A DNA stretch of 64,000 nt from Aedes albopictus (Eukaryota; Arthropoda; Insecta; Diptera; Culicidae): the NCBI RefSeq assembly GCF_035046485.1, contig NC_085137.1, positions 347,686,505 through 347,750,504 on the forward strand. The letters run 5' to 3'. Under the pieces are notes generated by a model that worked only from the letters and a program-made list of their open reading frames with translations, did not search any database and had not been told where the DNA came from. Below are positions 10,795 through 22,311 of the stretch, one piece after another. The translations under genes were made by a program, and so were the position numbers. Numbering within the stretch: the stretch's first letter is position 1; the number at the start of each line of letters is the position of its first letter.

Positions 10795-11118
10795 CTGGAA
10801 AAAAGCGGTATCCACTAAATGAATCAGATACATACACTACCCGTCATAAATACGAACTCACAAAAAGTATTGCAACAATATTGCATCACCCTGACTCACC
10901 TCGATATCTTCAAAACCTGAGGACTTACAAAGATGCTGCCTTCAGGAAAGTTATTCAGAAGACCAAAAGCATCAACCTTTCTGAAGACGGCATTTTTGTA
11001 GGTGTTCTGGTTTTGAAGATATCGAGGTGAGTCAGGGTGATGCAATATTGTTGCAATACTTTTTGTGAGTCCGTACTTATGACGGGTAGTGTATGTTTTT
11101 GAATGAATTCAAACTTAC
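10795..11118 (-). other. probable intron of the YqaJ gene
   Basis: On the minus strand the donor GTAAGT is at 11118 and the acceptor TTTTTTCCAG ends at 10795. Removing it joins VVRGK to VMHSMSVND with continuing homology. The intron was probably ~67 bp before the miniature element at 10835-11091 enlarged it. Confidence 0.7.
10835..11091. mobile_element. palindromic TA-flanked miniature element inside the intron
   Basis: TA at 10833-10834 and 11092-11093. The ends are inverted repeats of about 85 bp with only a couple of differences (start CACTACCCGTCATAA). Total 257 bp, non-coding, foldback structure. The near-identity of the arms suggests a fairly recent insertion. Confidence 0.92.
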
Positions 11119-11290
11119 TTTGCCTCGTACTACATGAAATTCTCCCAGAAGTACTCCTTCAACAGATTTTATCATGCCACTTTCAAATCGTCTTTTTGCT
11201 TCCACCGCTTTGAAGCACCGGAAGGATGATCCGGAATAGAAAGATTGCTTCTTGAGTACGTATTCGATTATGGATTCGTATCCGTTGGAA

Positions 11291-12714
11291 ACTCATTGTT
11301 ATTCATTTTCAGCAAATACGGGTCTTTATTCCCAATAACGGAAATCTTGCCCATATATCGGTCCAAATGATCGGGTGAAAGAATAGCGGCATAGATACTC
11401 AGTCATAGTGAACCTGAAATAAAGCAAAACCATCAAAGGTTGAGGTGGTTTCCTATGAAATATGCCAGCCCAAATCTTACCTCTTACCTGCAGCTGCGCT
11501 GGTGTCTTAAGTTGTTTCGCCAGAATTTACTTTTAGGTGGCATTGCTTTTAATTCAATACTTTTTGAAGTGAAAAACAAAGAAAAAAATTAATCGATTTG
11601 CAGTATTTCTTTAGTAATTAATGGTTTATGTTCGTTTGTATTCGCGAGTTTTTTTTTTTTTTTTTTTTGTTTTAAAGGTAAAATTCCACAACAGTAGAAC
11701 TAATTAACCTTCAAACAAAGCTTTTTTTGCTATTTTTCTGAAATGAATTAGCAATTTGTATGTAAGGTCAAAAGCTAGATTTTGAATAAAATGTGATGCA
11801 AAATATCTGTATTTCACGCAAACATATCTGTAGGAAAAAGATGGAAAAAATCTGCACAATTCTAGATAAATCTATGCATTTGGCATCACTATTATACTAC
11901 CAGAGTCACTTAAGCTTGTGAATATTGAGCAGATAGCCTCCCCATTGCTTAGAAAGACATCACTTCAATTCGTCGAGCTGAGTTGACTGATAAACAATAC
12001 AGCGGACTTGATAACAGCGGGAAAGATAGAATATGATATAAGCATTGGGCGTGATGGAGTACCAAATTGGTACTACCAATGTATTGTGCCGTAATTTTTT
12101 TGATTCTGTTTTATCAATGTGATCTTGAACAATCAAACGACTGCATGTACGTGAAGTGTAAAAATAACGTCTGCGTTATTAAATGAGCACAGCAAATAAT
12201 TAGTGCTTAATTAGTTCTCAATTTCTTAATCCGAATATCACTTGCACCACACTGCTGTGCTCAGTGAGCAATAAGACGCATAAGTTGTGGAAATAAATTA
12301 GAATCGATTTTTAAAGAAAAGAACTTATCTACGCGCCAAGCTGGACCCACTAGAAGTATAATAAAATAATGCTCATTTGCATACTACTCATTAACTATGC
12401 AAAAAACGGCAACAGCGAACCACACGAGCCATAGTCAGCATCGTTCCGCATCGTTCTTGCGTGTTCGTAAAATAACAGCCGCAGCGCAGACCTGACCAGT
12501 GCAAAAAGATGAAAACTTGAAAATTTCTTTCGTTGAAGGTAGAAGAAAGTGGTTTATAAATAGTCTCAACTTAATTATAAAGATTTCCTTGAAATAAATT
12601 ATTTGAATCACTCCGAGATTCTTCTTGTTCGTCTTCTTTCTGACGTTACGTTCCAATCAGAACTGCCAATTAACTGATTTTGCTTTCATATAACGTGTGT
12701 TCAACACAAAAATA
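11291..12714. other. unassigned DNA
   Basis: No gene or paired ends recognised. A T-run of about 18 lies near 11651-11668. 11291-11400 may be upstream YqaJ-gene sequence, too decayed to read. Confidence 0.4.
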
Positions 12715-12840
12715 TTATATGACTAAGGAAGTCAAAGATATTCCTATTACGGAACGTTCCAGTACCGGTCGGAATTTGAACCCAGACATTTTCAGCATGG
12801 ACTTGTTGAATTGCCACGCCTTACCCGCCTTAGCTATAGA
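12715..12840 (-). mobile_element. degenerate fragment of the Feilai-type SINE
   Basis: On + it reads GGAAGTCAAAGATATTCC, then CCGGTCGGAATTTGAACCC (B-box region) and CCGCCTTAGCTATA (A-box region), aligning with the head and first body of the SINE at 27375-27653. Heavily diverged; the 3' body is missing. Confidence 0.7.
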
Positions 12841-13380
12841 CCCTCCTCTGAGATTCCCAAGAAAGTTAAAATCCATGGAGACAGTAATCCAATCTCCATC
12901 TTCAGTACACATCAGCAGCAGGTGCACTTCCGACTGTTGATTGAAGATGAGCTTTTGTGGCATTTGGGTCACCTTTGAACAACCAGGTCAGAAATGATAA
13001 CCTAACTATGGAACATCAAATTAGCCTGGAAGTGATAAACACAGCACGCACAGCAAACGACACAAGCACTTTGATGCTTAGCATTTCCAAACCAATTAAT
13101 ATTGCAAGTAGGAAATGGAACACCCACCACCGTACCTTAACGCACAGTCAGTCAGTAGGTGGCAAGAAGATTCCAATCAAAGTTGAGCCATCTCGAATGT
13201 ATCTAACTGCAAGGTGCTTTGCCTTATCATCAGGCAAGATCAAACGAAAATTACAATCTGACTTGTGCTAATAGGTAGGAGGAAATTGTCAACTGTGTGA
13301 CATTTTCACTAGATATTTAATTTTTTGAACAACATCGAGGTTGACCAATCTTAGTAAACTTGATAAACATAACTGAAAAC
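12841..13380. other. unassigned DNA left of the first 8-bp array
   Basis: No gene seen. The final 60 bases show no similarity to the left flank of the second array, apart from AAAAC directly before the first unit. Confidence 0.45.
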
Positions 13381-15388
13381 AAGAAGACAAGGAGACAAGA
13401 AGACAAGAAGACAAGAAGACAAGAAGACAAGAAGACAAGAAGACAAGAAGACAAGAAGACAAGAAGACAAGAAGACAAGAAGACAAGAAGACAAGAAGAC
13501 AAGAAGACAAGAAGACAAGAAGACAAGAAGACAAGAAGACAAGAAGACAAGAAGACAAGAAGACAAGAAGACAAGAAGACAAGAAGACAAGAAGACAAGA
13601 AGACAAGAAGACAAGAAGACAAGAAGACAAGAAGACAAGAAGACAAGAAGACAAGAAGACAAGAAGACAAGAAGACAAGAAGACAAGAAGACAAGAAGAC
13701 AAGAAGACAAGAAGACAAGAAGACAAGAAGACAAGAAGACAAGAAGACAAGAAGACAAGAAGACAAGAAGACAAGAAGACAAGAAGACAAGAAGACAAGA
13801 AGACAAGAAGACAAGAAGACAAGAAGACAAGAAGACAAGAAGACAAGAAGACAAGAAGACAAGAAGACAAGAAGACAAGAAGACAAGAAGACAAGAAGAC
13901 AAGAAGACAAGAAGACAAGAAGACAAGAAGACAAGAAGACAAGAAGACAAGAAGACAAGAAGACAAGAAGACAAGAAGACAAGAAGACAAGAAGACAAGA
14001 AGACAAGAAGACAAGAAGACAAGAAGACAAGAAGACAAGAAGACAAGAAGACAAGAAGACAAGAAGACAAGAAGACAAGAAGACAAGAAGACAAGAAGAC
14101 AAGAAGACAAGAAGACAAGAAGACAAGAAGACAAGAAGACAAGAAGACAAGAAGACAAGAAGACAAGAAGACAAGAAGACAAGAAGACAAGAAGACAAGA
14201 AGACAAGAAGACAAGAAGACAAGAAGACAAGAAGACAAGAAGACAAGAAGACAAGAAGACAAGAAGACAAGAAGACAAGAAGACAAGAAGACAAGAAGAC
14301 AAGAAGACAAGAAGACAAGAAGACAAGAAGACAAGAAGACAAGAAGACAAGAAGACAAGAAGACAAGAAGACAAGAAGACAAGAAGACAAGAAGACAAGA
14401 AGACAAGAAGACAAGAAGACAAGAAGACAAGAAGACAAGAAGACAAGAAGACAAGAAGACAAGAAGACAAGAAGACAAGAAGACAAGAAGACAAGAAGAC
14501 AAGAAGACAAGAAGACAAGAAGACAAGAAGACAAGAAGACAAGAAGACAAGAAGACAAGAAGACAAGAAGACAAGAAGACAAGAAGACAAGAAGACAAGA
14601 AGACAAGAAGACAAGAAGACAAGAAGACAAGAAGACAAGAAGACAAGAAGACAAGAAGACAAGAAGACAAGAAGACAAGAAGACAAGAAGACAAGAAGAC
14701 AAGAAGACAAGAAGACAAGAAGACAAGAAGACAAGAAGACAAGAAGACAAGAAGACAAGAAGACAAGAAGACAAGAAGACAAGAAGACAAGAAGACAAGA
14801 AGACAAGAAGACAAGAAGACAAGAAGACAAGAAGACAAGAAGACAAGAAGACAAGAAGACAAGAAGACAAGAAGACAAGAAGACAAGAAGACAAGAAGAC
14901 AAGAAGACAAGAAGACAAGAAGACAAGAAGACAAGAAGACAAGAAGACAAGAAGACAAGAAGACAAGAAGACAAGAAGACAAGAAGACAAGAAGACAAGA
15001 AGACAAGAAGACAAGAAGACAAGAAGACAAGAAGACAAGAAGACAAGAAGACAAGAAGACAAGAAGACAAGAAGACAAGAAGACAAGAAGACAAGAAGAC
15101 AAGAAGACAAGAAGACAAGAAGACAAGAAGACAAGAAGACAAGAAGACAAGAAGACAAGAAGACAAGAAGACAAGAAGACAAGAAGACAAGAAGACAAGA
15201 AGACAAGAAGACAAGAAGACAAGAAGACAAGAAGACAAGAAGACAAGAAGACAAGAAGACAAGAAGACAAGAAGACAAGAAGACAAGAAGACAAGAAGAC
15301 AAGAAGACAAGAAGACAAGAAGACAAGAAGACAAGAAGACAAGAAGACAAGAAGACAAGAAGACAAGAAGACAAGAAGACAAGAAGAC
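13381..15388 (+). repeat. (AAGAAGAC)n satellite array 1, 251 units
   Basis: A tandem array of the 8-mer AAGAAGAC covers 2008 bp. The second unit is AAGGAGAC; all other units look identical. The + strand is 7/8 purine and has no T. Because 8 is not a multiple of 3 and no frame of the 24-base supercycle contains a stop, all six frames are open (KKTRRQED on +, SSCLLVFL on -), so the very long open frames here are artefacts. A partial unit AAGAA ends the array. Uniformity points to recent expansion or continuing homogenisation; exact length depends on the assembly. Confidence 0.98.
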
Positions 15389-15393
15389 AAGAA

Positions 15394-16379
15394 CCAGAAT
15401 GCACACCGCCATCATAATAATTGAAATTTAAAGGCATCATAACTCAAAATAATTCTCACTATTTGTTTCAGCCAGCTTAACTGCATCATAAAACGCATTT
15501 CTTATTTCAGCACATTGCCACAAAAACCTTTCAACATTTCTCGAACAACAAAGAATTCCAACAATGCCACCCATTGCCAAAGGACATAACTTGCGGTGGA
15601 ACCGACCGGCTTACATCCATTGACCCCGAGAAAATCTTACCAAGGTACATACAGCAACAACATCAACGCAACACAAATGTTGAGAGGCGAAAGTGAATTT
15701 TGCTTCTTTATGTCTACCCATGTCCACTATGCTTGGTGCTTGTTGCTTTTTTTGTGCCTTACGGATGGTTTTCCACGAGCATTCCCTGAAAATGAGGGGC
15801 CAACCAGTTGCAAACCCAGCTGTCATCGACGGAAAACTTTTTCTCCAACATTTTTTTCGCTATATCCAATCTCATCGCATAGCTACCGTGTAGGTCAGTA
15901 GTAGGAATGAAGTAGTAATCCGTTCTGGGGTACTTTTTGGGGGAACGTGTTGCCGTCGAGGTCCCATGCCAGTTGTTGCTCATACCATCGTAATAATAAG
16001 TAATTAAATTTTCATCTGTGCACTTCTGCACAGCTTCCCCACTGGGTGAGGGCGCTAGACGTCGACTGTGGAAGCCTGGTTATATTTTAACAACAGTTTT
16101 TCCTATTGGTATGGTACAACTTCTGGGGGGGAGATCAACGTCTGGGGTGAAATGCGTTCACAAATTGAAATCAGAATTACGCCCAAATTTCAGAAAGTAC
16201 TTTAACGATTCCCTCATAAAATCTTTGTGAGATTGCTCCAACAATTCATTCTGGACTTGCTCCAGAGATTTTATTCAAAGGAAGATCTCATATTTTGTGA
16301 ATTTGTCGGGAGTAGAATTCAATCCAAGGCCCTCGACGTAATAGTCACGTGCTTTAACCATCACACCAGATCCGCTTCC
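15394..16379. other. unassigned DNA
   Basis: No gene recognised. A 90-codon minus frame at 16031-15759 has no family match I can name. Confidence 0.4.
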
Positions 16380-17073
16380 CTTGTAGGAATATGCAAAAGA
16401 AGGGCTTCCCAGACGGTCCCAACGGGTTTCAGGGGATACCAGTACACCTCAAGGGGGTCCCAAGAGCTTCAGGGAGAACCGAGAGTTCTAAGGGGGTTTC
16501 AGGTGCACTTCAGGGTGTCTCGGAGGGTTCCAGAAGGTCTAAAGGGAGTTTCAAGGGGGCTTCAAGACGTTTCAGGGAAATCCACAGGGAATCACAGTCG
16601 TTTCATGGGGTGTCAAGAGGTCTCAAGCGCGATTTAGGTGATTTCAGGATCTCATGCGATGCCAAAGGGATTCCAAAGGGCCCCAAGATGTCTCAGGGGT
16701 GGTTCAGGGAATCAACGGAGATTCAGAGGGCCCTGTGGGGTTTTAAGAGGTTCCAGGAGTCTCAAAGGTCTCAGAGTAGCTTCAGGGGGCCTCAGGAACG
16801 TTCCAGTGGTTTTCTGGGGCGCTTCAGGGAGACTCAAGGGCATTTTAGCGGGTCTCACGGAGTTTCAGGGGTTTTTTTAGAGGTGTTCCAAGCGGTCTGA
16901 CGGGGTTTCAGGGGCGTTTCAGGAGTCTCAATGAAAAACCAGGCGGTTTTCAGAAGCCTTTCAAAATGTCCTAGGGGGCTTCAAAGGGTTTCAGGAAGTA
17001 TCAAAGGTTTAATGTGGTCTCAGGGATTTTCAGAGGCATTTAAAAGAGCCTCATGGATAAATCATATGAATTT
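16380..17073 (+). repeat. degenerate GC-rich minisatellite (TTCAGGGG-type)
   Basis: About 690 bp of imperfect short repeats built on words such as TTTCAGGGGG, TTCAAGGG and TCTCAGGG at about 10-35 bp spacing. It is interrupted at 17074 by a hAT element and resumes briefly at 18457-18487 (GATCCCAGAGGGGTTTGGGGGG). Open frames across it (16391-16900) only reflect lack of stops in the repeat. Confidence 0.85.
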
Positions 17074-17081
17074 CCATATGC

Positions 17082-18448
17082 CAGGGGTTCTCAAACTTTT
17101 CCAGCTTGTGACCCACTTTTGATTGTAATAGAATTTGGCGACTTATCAAAACGTATTTTCAAAAAGTTTTGAGAAATTTGGATCGAATTTTCAAATAAAT
17201 GCATTTTATTGCTTCCTGATCTAAATTTGTTTGTGTCAAACATGACCAACTAAAAGTTTTGATAAGCTTAAGTTACAAGGCACTCATTCTTACAAATATA
17301 TTTTTTTTAAACTTGCGATGCTTTTATTGTGTTTTGAAAAGTGAAAATCAAGCTAAGGTGCCTAAGTAATCAGTTTCCATGAACAATTTTAGATAAATTG
17401 GCAAGCTATAACTTCACACATTCCATGAAATACTGCAGAACTTCACAAATTTTAAAAATTCTATCACACATTTTAGGATTAAAGAAAACATAGAATTTAT
17501 ACAAAACCTTTGGACATTCGGTGCACTTCATAGTATGTCAAAATCATGCATTTTAGAAAGTATGGTGCATACATTTTAAAAGCCATTAAACAGATCAAGC
17601 TGAAAAAGCTGCACTTTAATTGCAACGGACGGGTAAACATCAAGTAGAATTTCAAGAATTATAGTACTGCTGTATGCTCGGCAGGATGGTCACAGCACTC
17701 TCCAGTCCTATTGAACTTTTTTTAATTTATAGTCAAACTTATTTTACTAAAATTTCTTTGCGATCACTGATTCTGATGTTCTGATTACTGTCAAAGTTTA
17801 GATTACCGAAAGTTAGCAAAATTTTACTGATAAAGCTGAAACTAAAATTTCGTTAAATTAATCGTAAATTTTGGTTTTTGATGGTTTTTAGTGTACTGAA
17901 ATTATTATTGAAATTCTAGTTGCTGAACTTGATACTATTTTTGCGTGTAAATTTAACTGAAAATACAAACTCTAAGCAACAACTTGTACATACTCGTCTG
18001 TTACAGAACATATGAAAAATATTAAATTTTAACAAAATCATGAACCTTCTGATTCTATATTTTTGAAAATCGATTCTGATTCTAATCGAAAGCTAACTGC
18101 CCAAGCAGCACCTGCAACATCATCCAAAATGTGGTTTTCTATGCTTTGGTCTAAAAGAGTTGCAATAGAAGCGCACGCCACTTCCATCTTGTCAGTTGAG
18201 TACTCATGAAAGCAGATATTCAATTTCAAACTAAGACTCAGAAATAACAACCAAATTTACAAGAGAGTAGGTATTTGTAAATTTCGAAAATCACCAACAA
18301 TACAGTTTGTTGTAAGTTAAGGAAGACATTTTATTACAATATTAAATAAATAAAATTAAATAAATTTTATCGCCAAAACCTTCGCGGCACACCTAGAATC
18401 AGTCCGCGACCCACCAATGAGTCGCGATACATTGTTTGAGAAACGCTG
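17082..18448. mobile_element. hAT-type non-autonomous element
   Basis: The left end CAGGGGTTCTCAAAC and the complement of the right end CAGCGTTTCTCAAAC form the terminal inverted repeat, followed on both sides by GTGACCCAC / GGTGGGTCGCG motifs. Flanking 8-mers CCATATGC (17074-17081) and CCATAGGT (18449-18456) match at 6 of 8 positions, a decayed 8-bp target duplication typical of hAT. 1367 bp, no transposase frame. The minisatellite continues on both sides. Confidence 0.82.
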
Positions 18449-18456
18449 CCATAGGT

Positions 18457-19157
18457 GTTTGAAAGGATCCCAGAGGGGTTTGGGGGGAGGTAACTTCCAA
18501 CACATGGCATGAAGATTAATTAGTTACCATTAAACTAACAATCCAGTACTAGGTCATATAACGTGTTTTTGATGTAATGCATAAAATAATGCATTGAAAA
18601 ATGTACACTAACCAACTGAAATATGATTTGTCGTGTAAGTGTTGGTTTTGTGTTACTACAAGCGAGAGTATATTGTTTCACAACAGGTCTCACCCCTCTA
18701 ATATAAAAAGGTACATATCGTTTTCAACAATAAATAGCTTCGGAGATTTATTTGAGAGAATTTTCTTTTCGTGATTGAGTTAGAATAGAATAGAATGGAA
18801 CCACCTTTCATGGAACCACCCGAAAGAAATTTCTTTATAGATTGCTCAAACATGAAGTCCTTAGGAGGTCATTCAAGGAGAATTTTCTTCAAAATTTTTC
18901 GTACATAGATTTATTCCTAGAGGACCCAATACTTCAAGCTGGTTTTATTCGAAGATTATCCGAAGAGGAATTATTCCAGAGCTGTTCTCTAAAGAATTTT
19001 CTTTTGTTGAAAATTTTTAAAGATTCCCCTTAGATAAACTCGAAAGAAATTTCTTAGGCGATTTTTCGAGGATTCTTAAATGTATTTGAGAGATCTTCTG
19101 TGGCCAAATAAATAGAGAGGCTGTTTCAAGGATTTGTTTAAGAGCCTAATTGTTTCA
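18457..19157. other. unassigned DNA with degenerate GAATTTCTT-type repeats
   Basis: 18780-19130 is made of imperfect words such as GAAAGAAATTTCTT, GAGGATT and AGAATTTTCTT, the same style as 39850-40870. No gene. Confidence 0.5.
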
Positions 19158-19319
19158 GGGGGAATGACACTTCCTTTGCTAACCGGAAAAAATCCGTATT
19201 TATCCGTTGCTAACCTTCGTTAACTTTGTCTAACTGCTGCTCAGTTAGCAGCGGTGAGCGACGGTTAGGAACGCATAAATGCGGATTTTCCGGTTAGAAA
19301 AGGATATGTCATTCCCCTT
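19158..19319. mobile_element. palindromic miniature element
   Basis: The ends GGGGGAATGACA and complement AAGGGGAATGACA continue inward as CTAACCGGAAAA...ATCCG...ATTTATCCG, giving arms of ~50 bp around a centre that itself contains CAGTTAGCAGCGGTGAGCGACGG. 162 bp, non-coding; target duplication unclear. Confidence 0.75.
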
Positions 19320-19969
19320 GCATTGTTTTTAAATACATAAATTACACAAGTTACAAAATACAACGAAAGTCGTGAACTTCTATCAACGACCAACATTTTT
19401 GATGGGCAGACGGTTGAATGCACCCTTAAAATATTTAAAACAAGCTGTCCCGGCAAAGTTTGTCTTGCCAAGCAATGGTGATTGTAGTAGATATTGGCTG
19501 GGCATAGGTTTCCATGGTAAATTAGAAGCATAGTGTCATATTCAAAATATCAAAAAATATGTTTCAAGATTTGAAGTTATTTAGCATAACTTTAAGCGAA
19601 ATAAAGACGGTATCAAAATAAGAGTGTATGGAAAAAATGACAAACACTAAGACTGCACGAAAATCTAAACGACCCGCTGACCCGGAAGATGATTGCCGAA
19701 GTAAGATACTAACGTATTACTTCGTTTTTGGCGAACGATGGAGAGAATGAGAGAACACCGAGTGGGATGATTGAGCCGAACCCGAAAGAGAAATAGAGCG
19801 CGGGAACGAGAGCTTGAAGGGTAGGTGTTAGTATTTGGAGGGCAGAATCGAGAGAGGAATGTTACGAAGGGGGGTATATGACTTCGTTGCAAGCCGACCC
19901 TACGGATTCTGTTGGTTATTCTTGATACTACCGTACGTGTTCGCGATGGCATCCAAAAGAAAATCGGAC
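19320..19969. other. unassigned DNA with a dispersed-repeat trace
   Basis: Around 19440-19471 is CAAGCTGTCCCGGCAAAGTTTGTCTTGCC, a diverged copy of the signature at 20229-20262. No gene seen. Confidence 0.4.
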
Positions 19970-20690
19970 AGGCTAATGTCCACGGAGCGGTACGACAATA
20001 TCTACTACAGTGATTTGACAACTATTGAGCTCATAACAGCACCGCACTCTAGATTGGTTTTATTTCGATCGTGTTGATTTTATTCCCAGCTCATGAAAAA
20101 TCAGTACTTTATCAACTTTCTGACTTTTTTAATTCATTTTTGTAACTTTGTCTGATCGATTCATCCGTTCGTGAGTTTTGTTGCCTCAAAGGAACTTCAA
20201 ACTCATTTTTATACAATATACATATATACTAGCTGACCCGGCAAACTTTGTCTTGCCATCTTGTGGTGGTTTGACAACTGCTGAGCTCAAAATAGGACCG
20301 CACTCTAGATTGATTTAATTTTGATCACGCTGAATTTGTTCCCAGCTCATAAAAAATCAGTACTTAGGGTCTGTGTCAATTGGCGAATTAAAATAAATTT
20401 TCACTTAAACTTGACAGTTCCATAATTATTTCCTTAGGAGAACTGTCAAGTTTAAGTGTTGAATTGTCAAATTTAAGTAAAAATTAATTTTAATTCGCCA
20501 ATTGACACAGACCCTTAATCATTTTTTTTTTACTTTTCTAGAGGATTTTCGTAACTTTTTGTACATATAAACACAGCCACCACGAATACGAATCGAACCA
20601 TGCAAGACTCATGCTGATCGGTCCACCCGTTCTTGAGTTTTGTTGCCTCAAAGGAGCTTCAAACTCATTTATATATATAAAGAAGATAGA
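19970..20690 (+). repeat. two tandem copies of a dispersed insect repeat
   Basis: 19990-20225 and 20260-20690 (minus the insertion at 20367-20514) are homologous. Both read GAGCTCAT/AA...GCACTCTAGATTG...CCCAGCTCAT...AATCAGTACTT and end with GAGTTTTGTTGCCTCAAAGG followed by RCTTCAAACTCAT. Between them lies CTAGCTGACCCGGCAAACTT then TGTCTTGCC, a phrase I know as recurrent in insect genomes without being certain of its class. Confidence 0.72.
20367..20514. mobile_element. TTA-flanked palindromic miniature element
   Basis: TTA at 20364-20366 and 20515-20517. The ends GGGTCTGTGTCAATTGGCGA are exact inverted repeats and continue as ATTAAAAT...ACTTAAA. 148 bp. The other tandem copy (near 20110) is the empty site. 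A 3-bp TTA duplication suggests PIF/Harbinger-type mobilisation, though a TA duplication cannot be excluded. Confidence 0.88.
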
Positions 20691-21035
20691 TGCACCATAA
20701 CCAATATAAAAGTGTTCCATTGAAAAAGGAGCCATGTACCAATAAAATAAATTAAATTCTCCATAGATAGACAGAAATGTACCATTAAGCAGCTGAAATT
20801 GTACCGGTAAACCAAAAAATTTTCTGACTGAAGTTGACAGCTTGTACTAATAAATTATGACATGATATGCTCCATAAACAACCAAAAATGTAACCATAGT
20901 TTATACATGGGTGCTCCATAGATATATCAGTTTTGCTCCATAAATAAAATTGCTCCATAGACAAATAGAATTGCATCATAATCATTATTATTATCTACTT
21001 TACATGTGAATACTATGTATAATATTAGCTCACTA
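20691..21035. other. AT-rich segment with CCATAAAT-type words
   Basis: Repeated short words (TCCATAGATA, CCATAAATAAA, TGTACCA) resemble those in the arms of the foldback element at 57492-58376. No gene. Confidence 0.4.
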
Positions 21036-22305
21036 AACCCAGTTTCCGGAGTGGTGGGACACATTAGTTTGAGCCAGTTCGCGAGAGCCGCAACCCCTTC
21101 TTGTATCGATATTCTCCGATAGAGATGAAATTTTCAGGGTTTGTTTTTCCACACACTACGAAAAAATAGTGTAATTTTATGTCATTTGACGCCGACATAT
21201 AGCAGCGAGCAAAATGACACAAAATTAGGTCCGATTTTATTTTTACAAGAGGCGAAAAATATACGAAACAGTAATTTTACAGCACTTACTTTCATCAACA
21301 TAACCTCAAACTTCTTCCCAATATTTTCAACTCACAACCCAAATAAATTCATCGCTCCCAAAAAATCCCCATCCCGTTTCTTCGTAAACTGGCATAATTA
21401 GAAAACATTTTTTTGTTTCTATATTATAATCATTTATTTGTCATCCAATTCACTTCTCATAAAAATCAGCAGCGAAAACACACGGCATTTTTGCTTGCTC
21501 TGGAAGCCACAGTTAACAACCCGGCACCTGCTCGGTAGGTACTTGCCTGTTGTCCTATGTTGGTTTTTGTTGCTGGAGAATCCTCTCCGTACACTTTTTC
21601 TTACTTACTGGAAGTTGCAAATGCACAAAAACTTTCTATAAAATTAATAAAACAAATTGACCATCCACAAACCGTTCTTTTTGATGAAGCCGTTTGACGT
21701 TTTGTTGATGCGTTCACCACGACCGACCGCGATTGTGTCGTAGATCGTGTAAATTTATGTCGCATAAGCATTAATGTTGAGTGCAAACACTTTAAAATAT
21801 GCGTGTTCTGTTCAGAATGACGCAATATTAATTTGACAATGAACGTTCGCACAAATACGTCTAATAGAACATAAAAATAAGTCTCTTTTTGGCTTATGGC
21901 ATGGTAAATTAGGTCGTTTCTGTGTTTACGTCATTCCTAAAATTGAGATTTCTTTAGTGTGCATGTAAGAGATGATATCTGGCCGATTTTCAGATTATTC
22001 TGTTAGGGGGAAGTAGGGTAAAATGGCCCTCAAAAAGATTTCATGTCTAAATATCGGTAAAATCACTAAAATCGCAATAACTTCCGCAAAAGCTAACGGA
22101 TTCCGCTGAAATTTTGCAAGAACACTCTATTCCTATGGCACTTCCGTTTGAGCCAAGCATTGAATATTTTTTGATATTTATTTTGAAGAAACAGATTTTA
22201 TTCATAATTTTTTTGATGATTTTCAGAGTGCCTGTTTTCGTACCAACAGAACTAGGATGAAAAACTGAGTACTACGTTTTGAAGGATTACCCAAGAGTTT
22301 CCATT
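21036..22305 (+). repeat. direct repeat copy 1 (copy 2 at 23041-23705)
   Basis: 21100-21145 plus 21966-22270 aligns with 23075-23385 plus 23676-23705: GAAATTTTCAGGGTTTG, GATATCTGGCC, TTAGGGGGAAGTAGGG, AACACTCTATT and CGTACCAACAG. Copy 1 is split by an element at about 21151-21965; copy 2 is split by a SINE. A foldback element lies between the copies. Confidence 0.8.
21151..21965. mobile_element. insertion with CACACTA ends
   Basis: The left end CACACTACGAAAAAATAGTG and complement of the right end GCACACTAAAGAAATCTCAA are loosely inverted, and both are followed by ATTTTA...GTCAT. The second direct-repeat copy lacks this segment, which confirms it as an insertion of about 815 bp. No transposase frame. 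Exact ends and target duplication are uncertain. Confidence 0.6.
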
Positions 22306-22311
22306 TGATAT

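Larger units (their letters stand above)
9733..11290 (-). pseudogene. YqaJ-nuclease protein of the ISL2EU transposon (broken)
   Basis: The minus-strand protein matches the second gene of ISL2EU elements. From its N-terminal side: exon block 11250-11119 ending in SVEGVLLGEFHVVRGK, then a probable intron, then VMHSMSVNDPCLTPWIIVKG at 10794-10740. A SWIM-type zinc-finger region with QCIAGMGEV follows, and after a frame shift GAVLYHLASL (10697-10660). Then comes a Cys-poor linker to 10284. Finally the YqaJ core at about 10130-9733 has EEYPELAASPDATL, CCG, PIEVKCPF and YVWTKKE. The acidic residue of SPD and the E-x-K pair are preserved, so the nuclease core itself looks intact, but the gene has at least one frameshift and stops between blocks. 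YqaJ is a lambda-exonuclease-like fold; its role in these transposons is not known to me. It is convergent to the transposase. Confidence 0.82.

Noticed and set aside
13289..15440. Several ~700-codon open frames on both strands
   Set aside because: All are the stop-free translation of the AAGAAGAC array; six overlapping frames on both strands cannot be genes.
15759..16031. Minus-strand 90-codon frame with DDSWVCNW, reminiscent of c-type lysozyme
   Set aside because: Only a few residues match, no disulfide pattern and no adjoining exon with splice sites.
16391..16900. A 169-codon open frame rich in Gly, Arg, Ser and Phe
   Set aside because: It runs through degenerate TTCAGGGG repeats with a second overlapping frame of the same kind; simple-sequence by-product.
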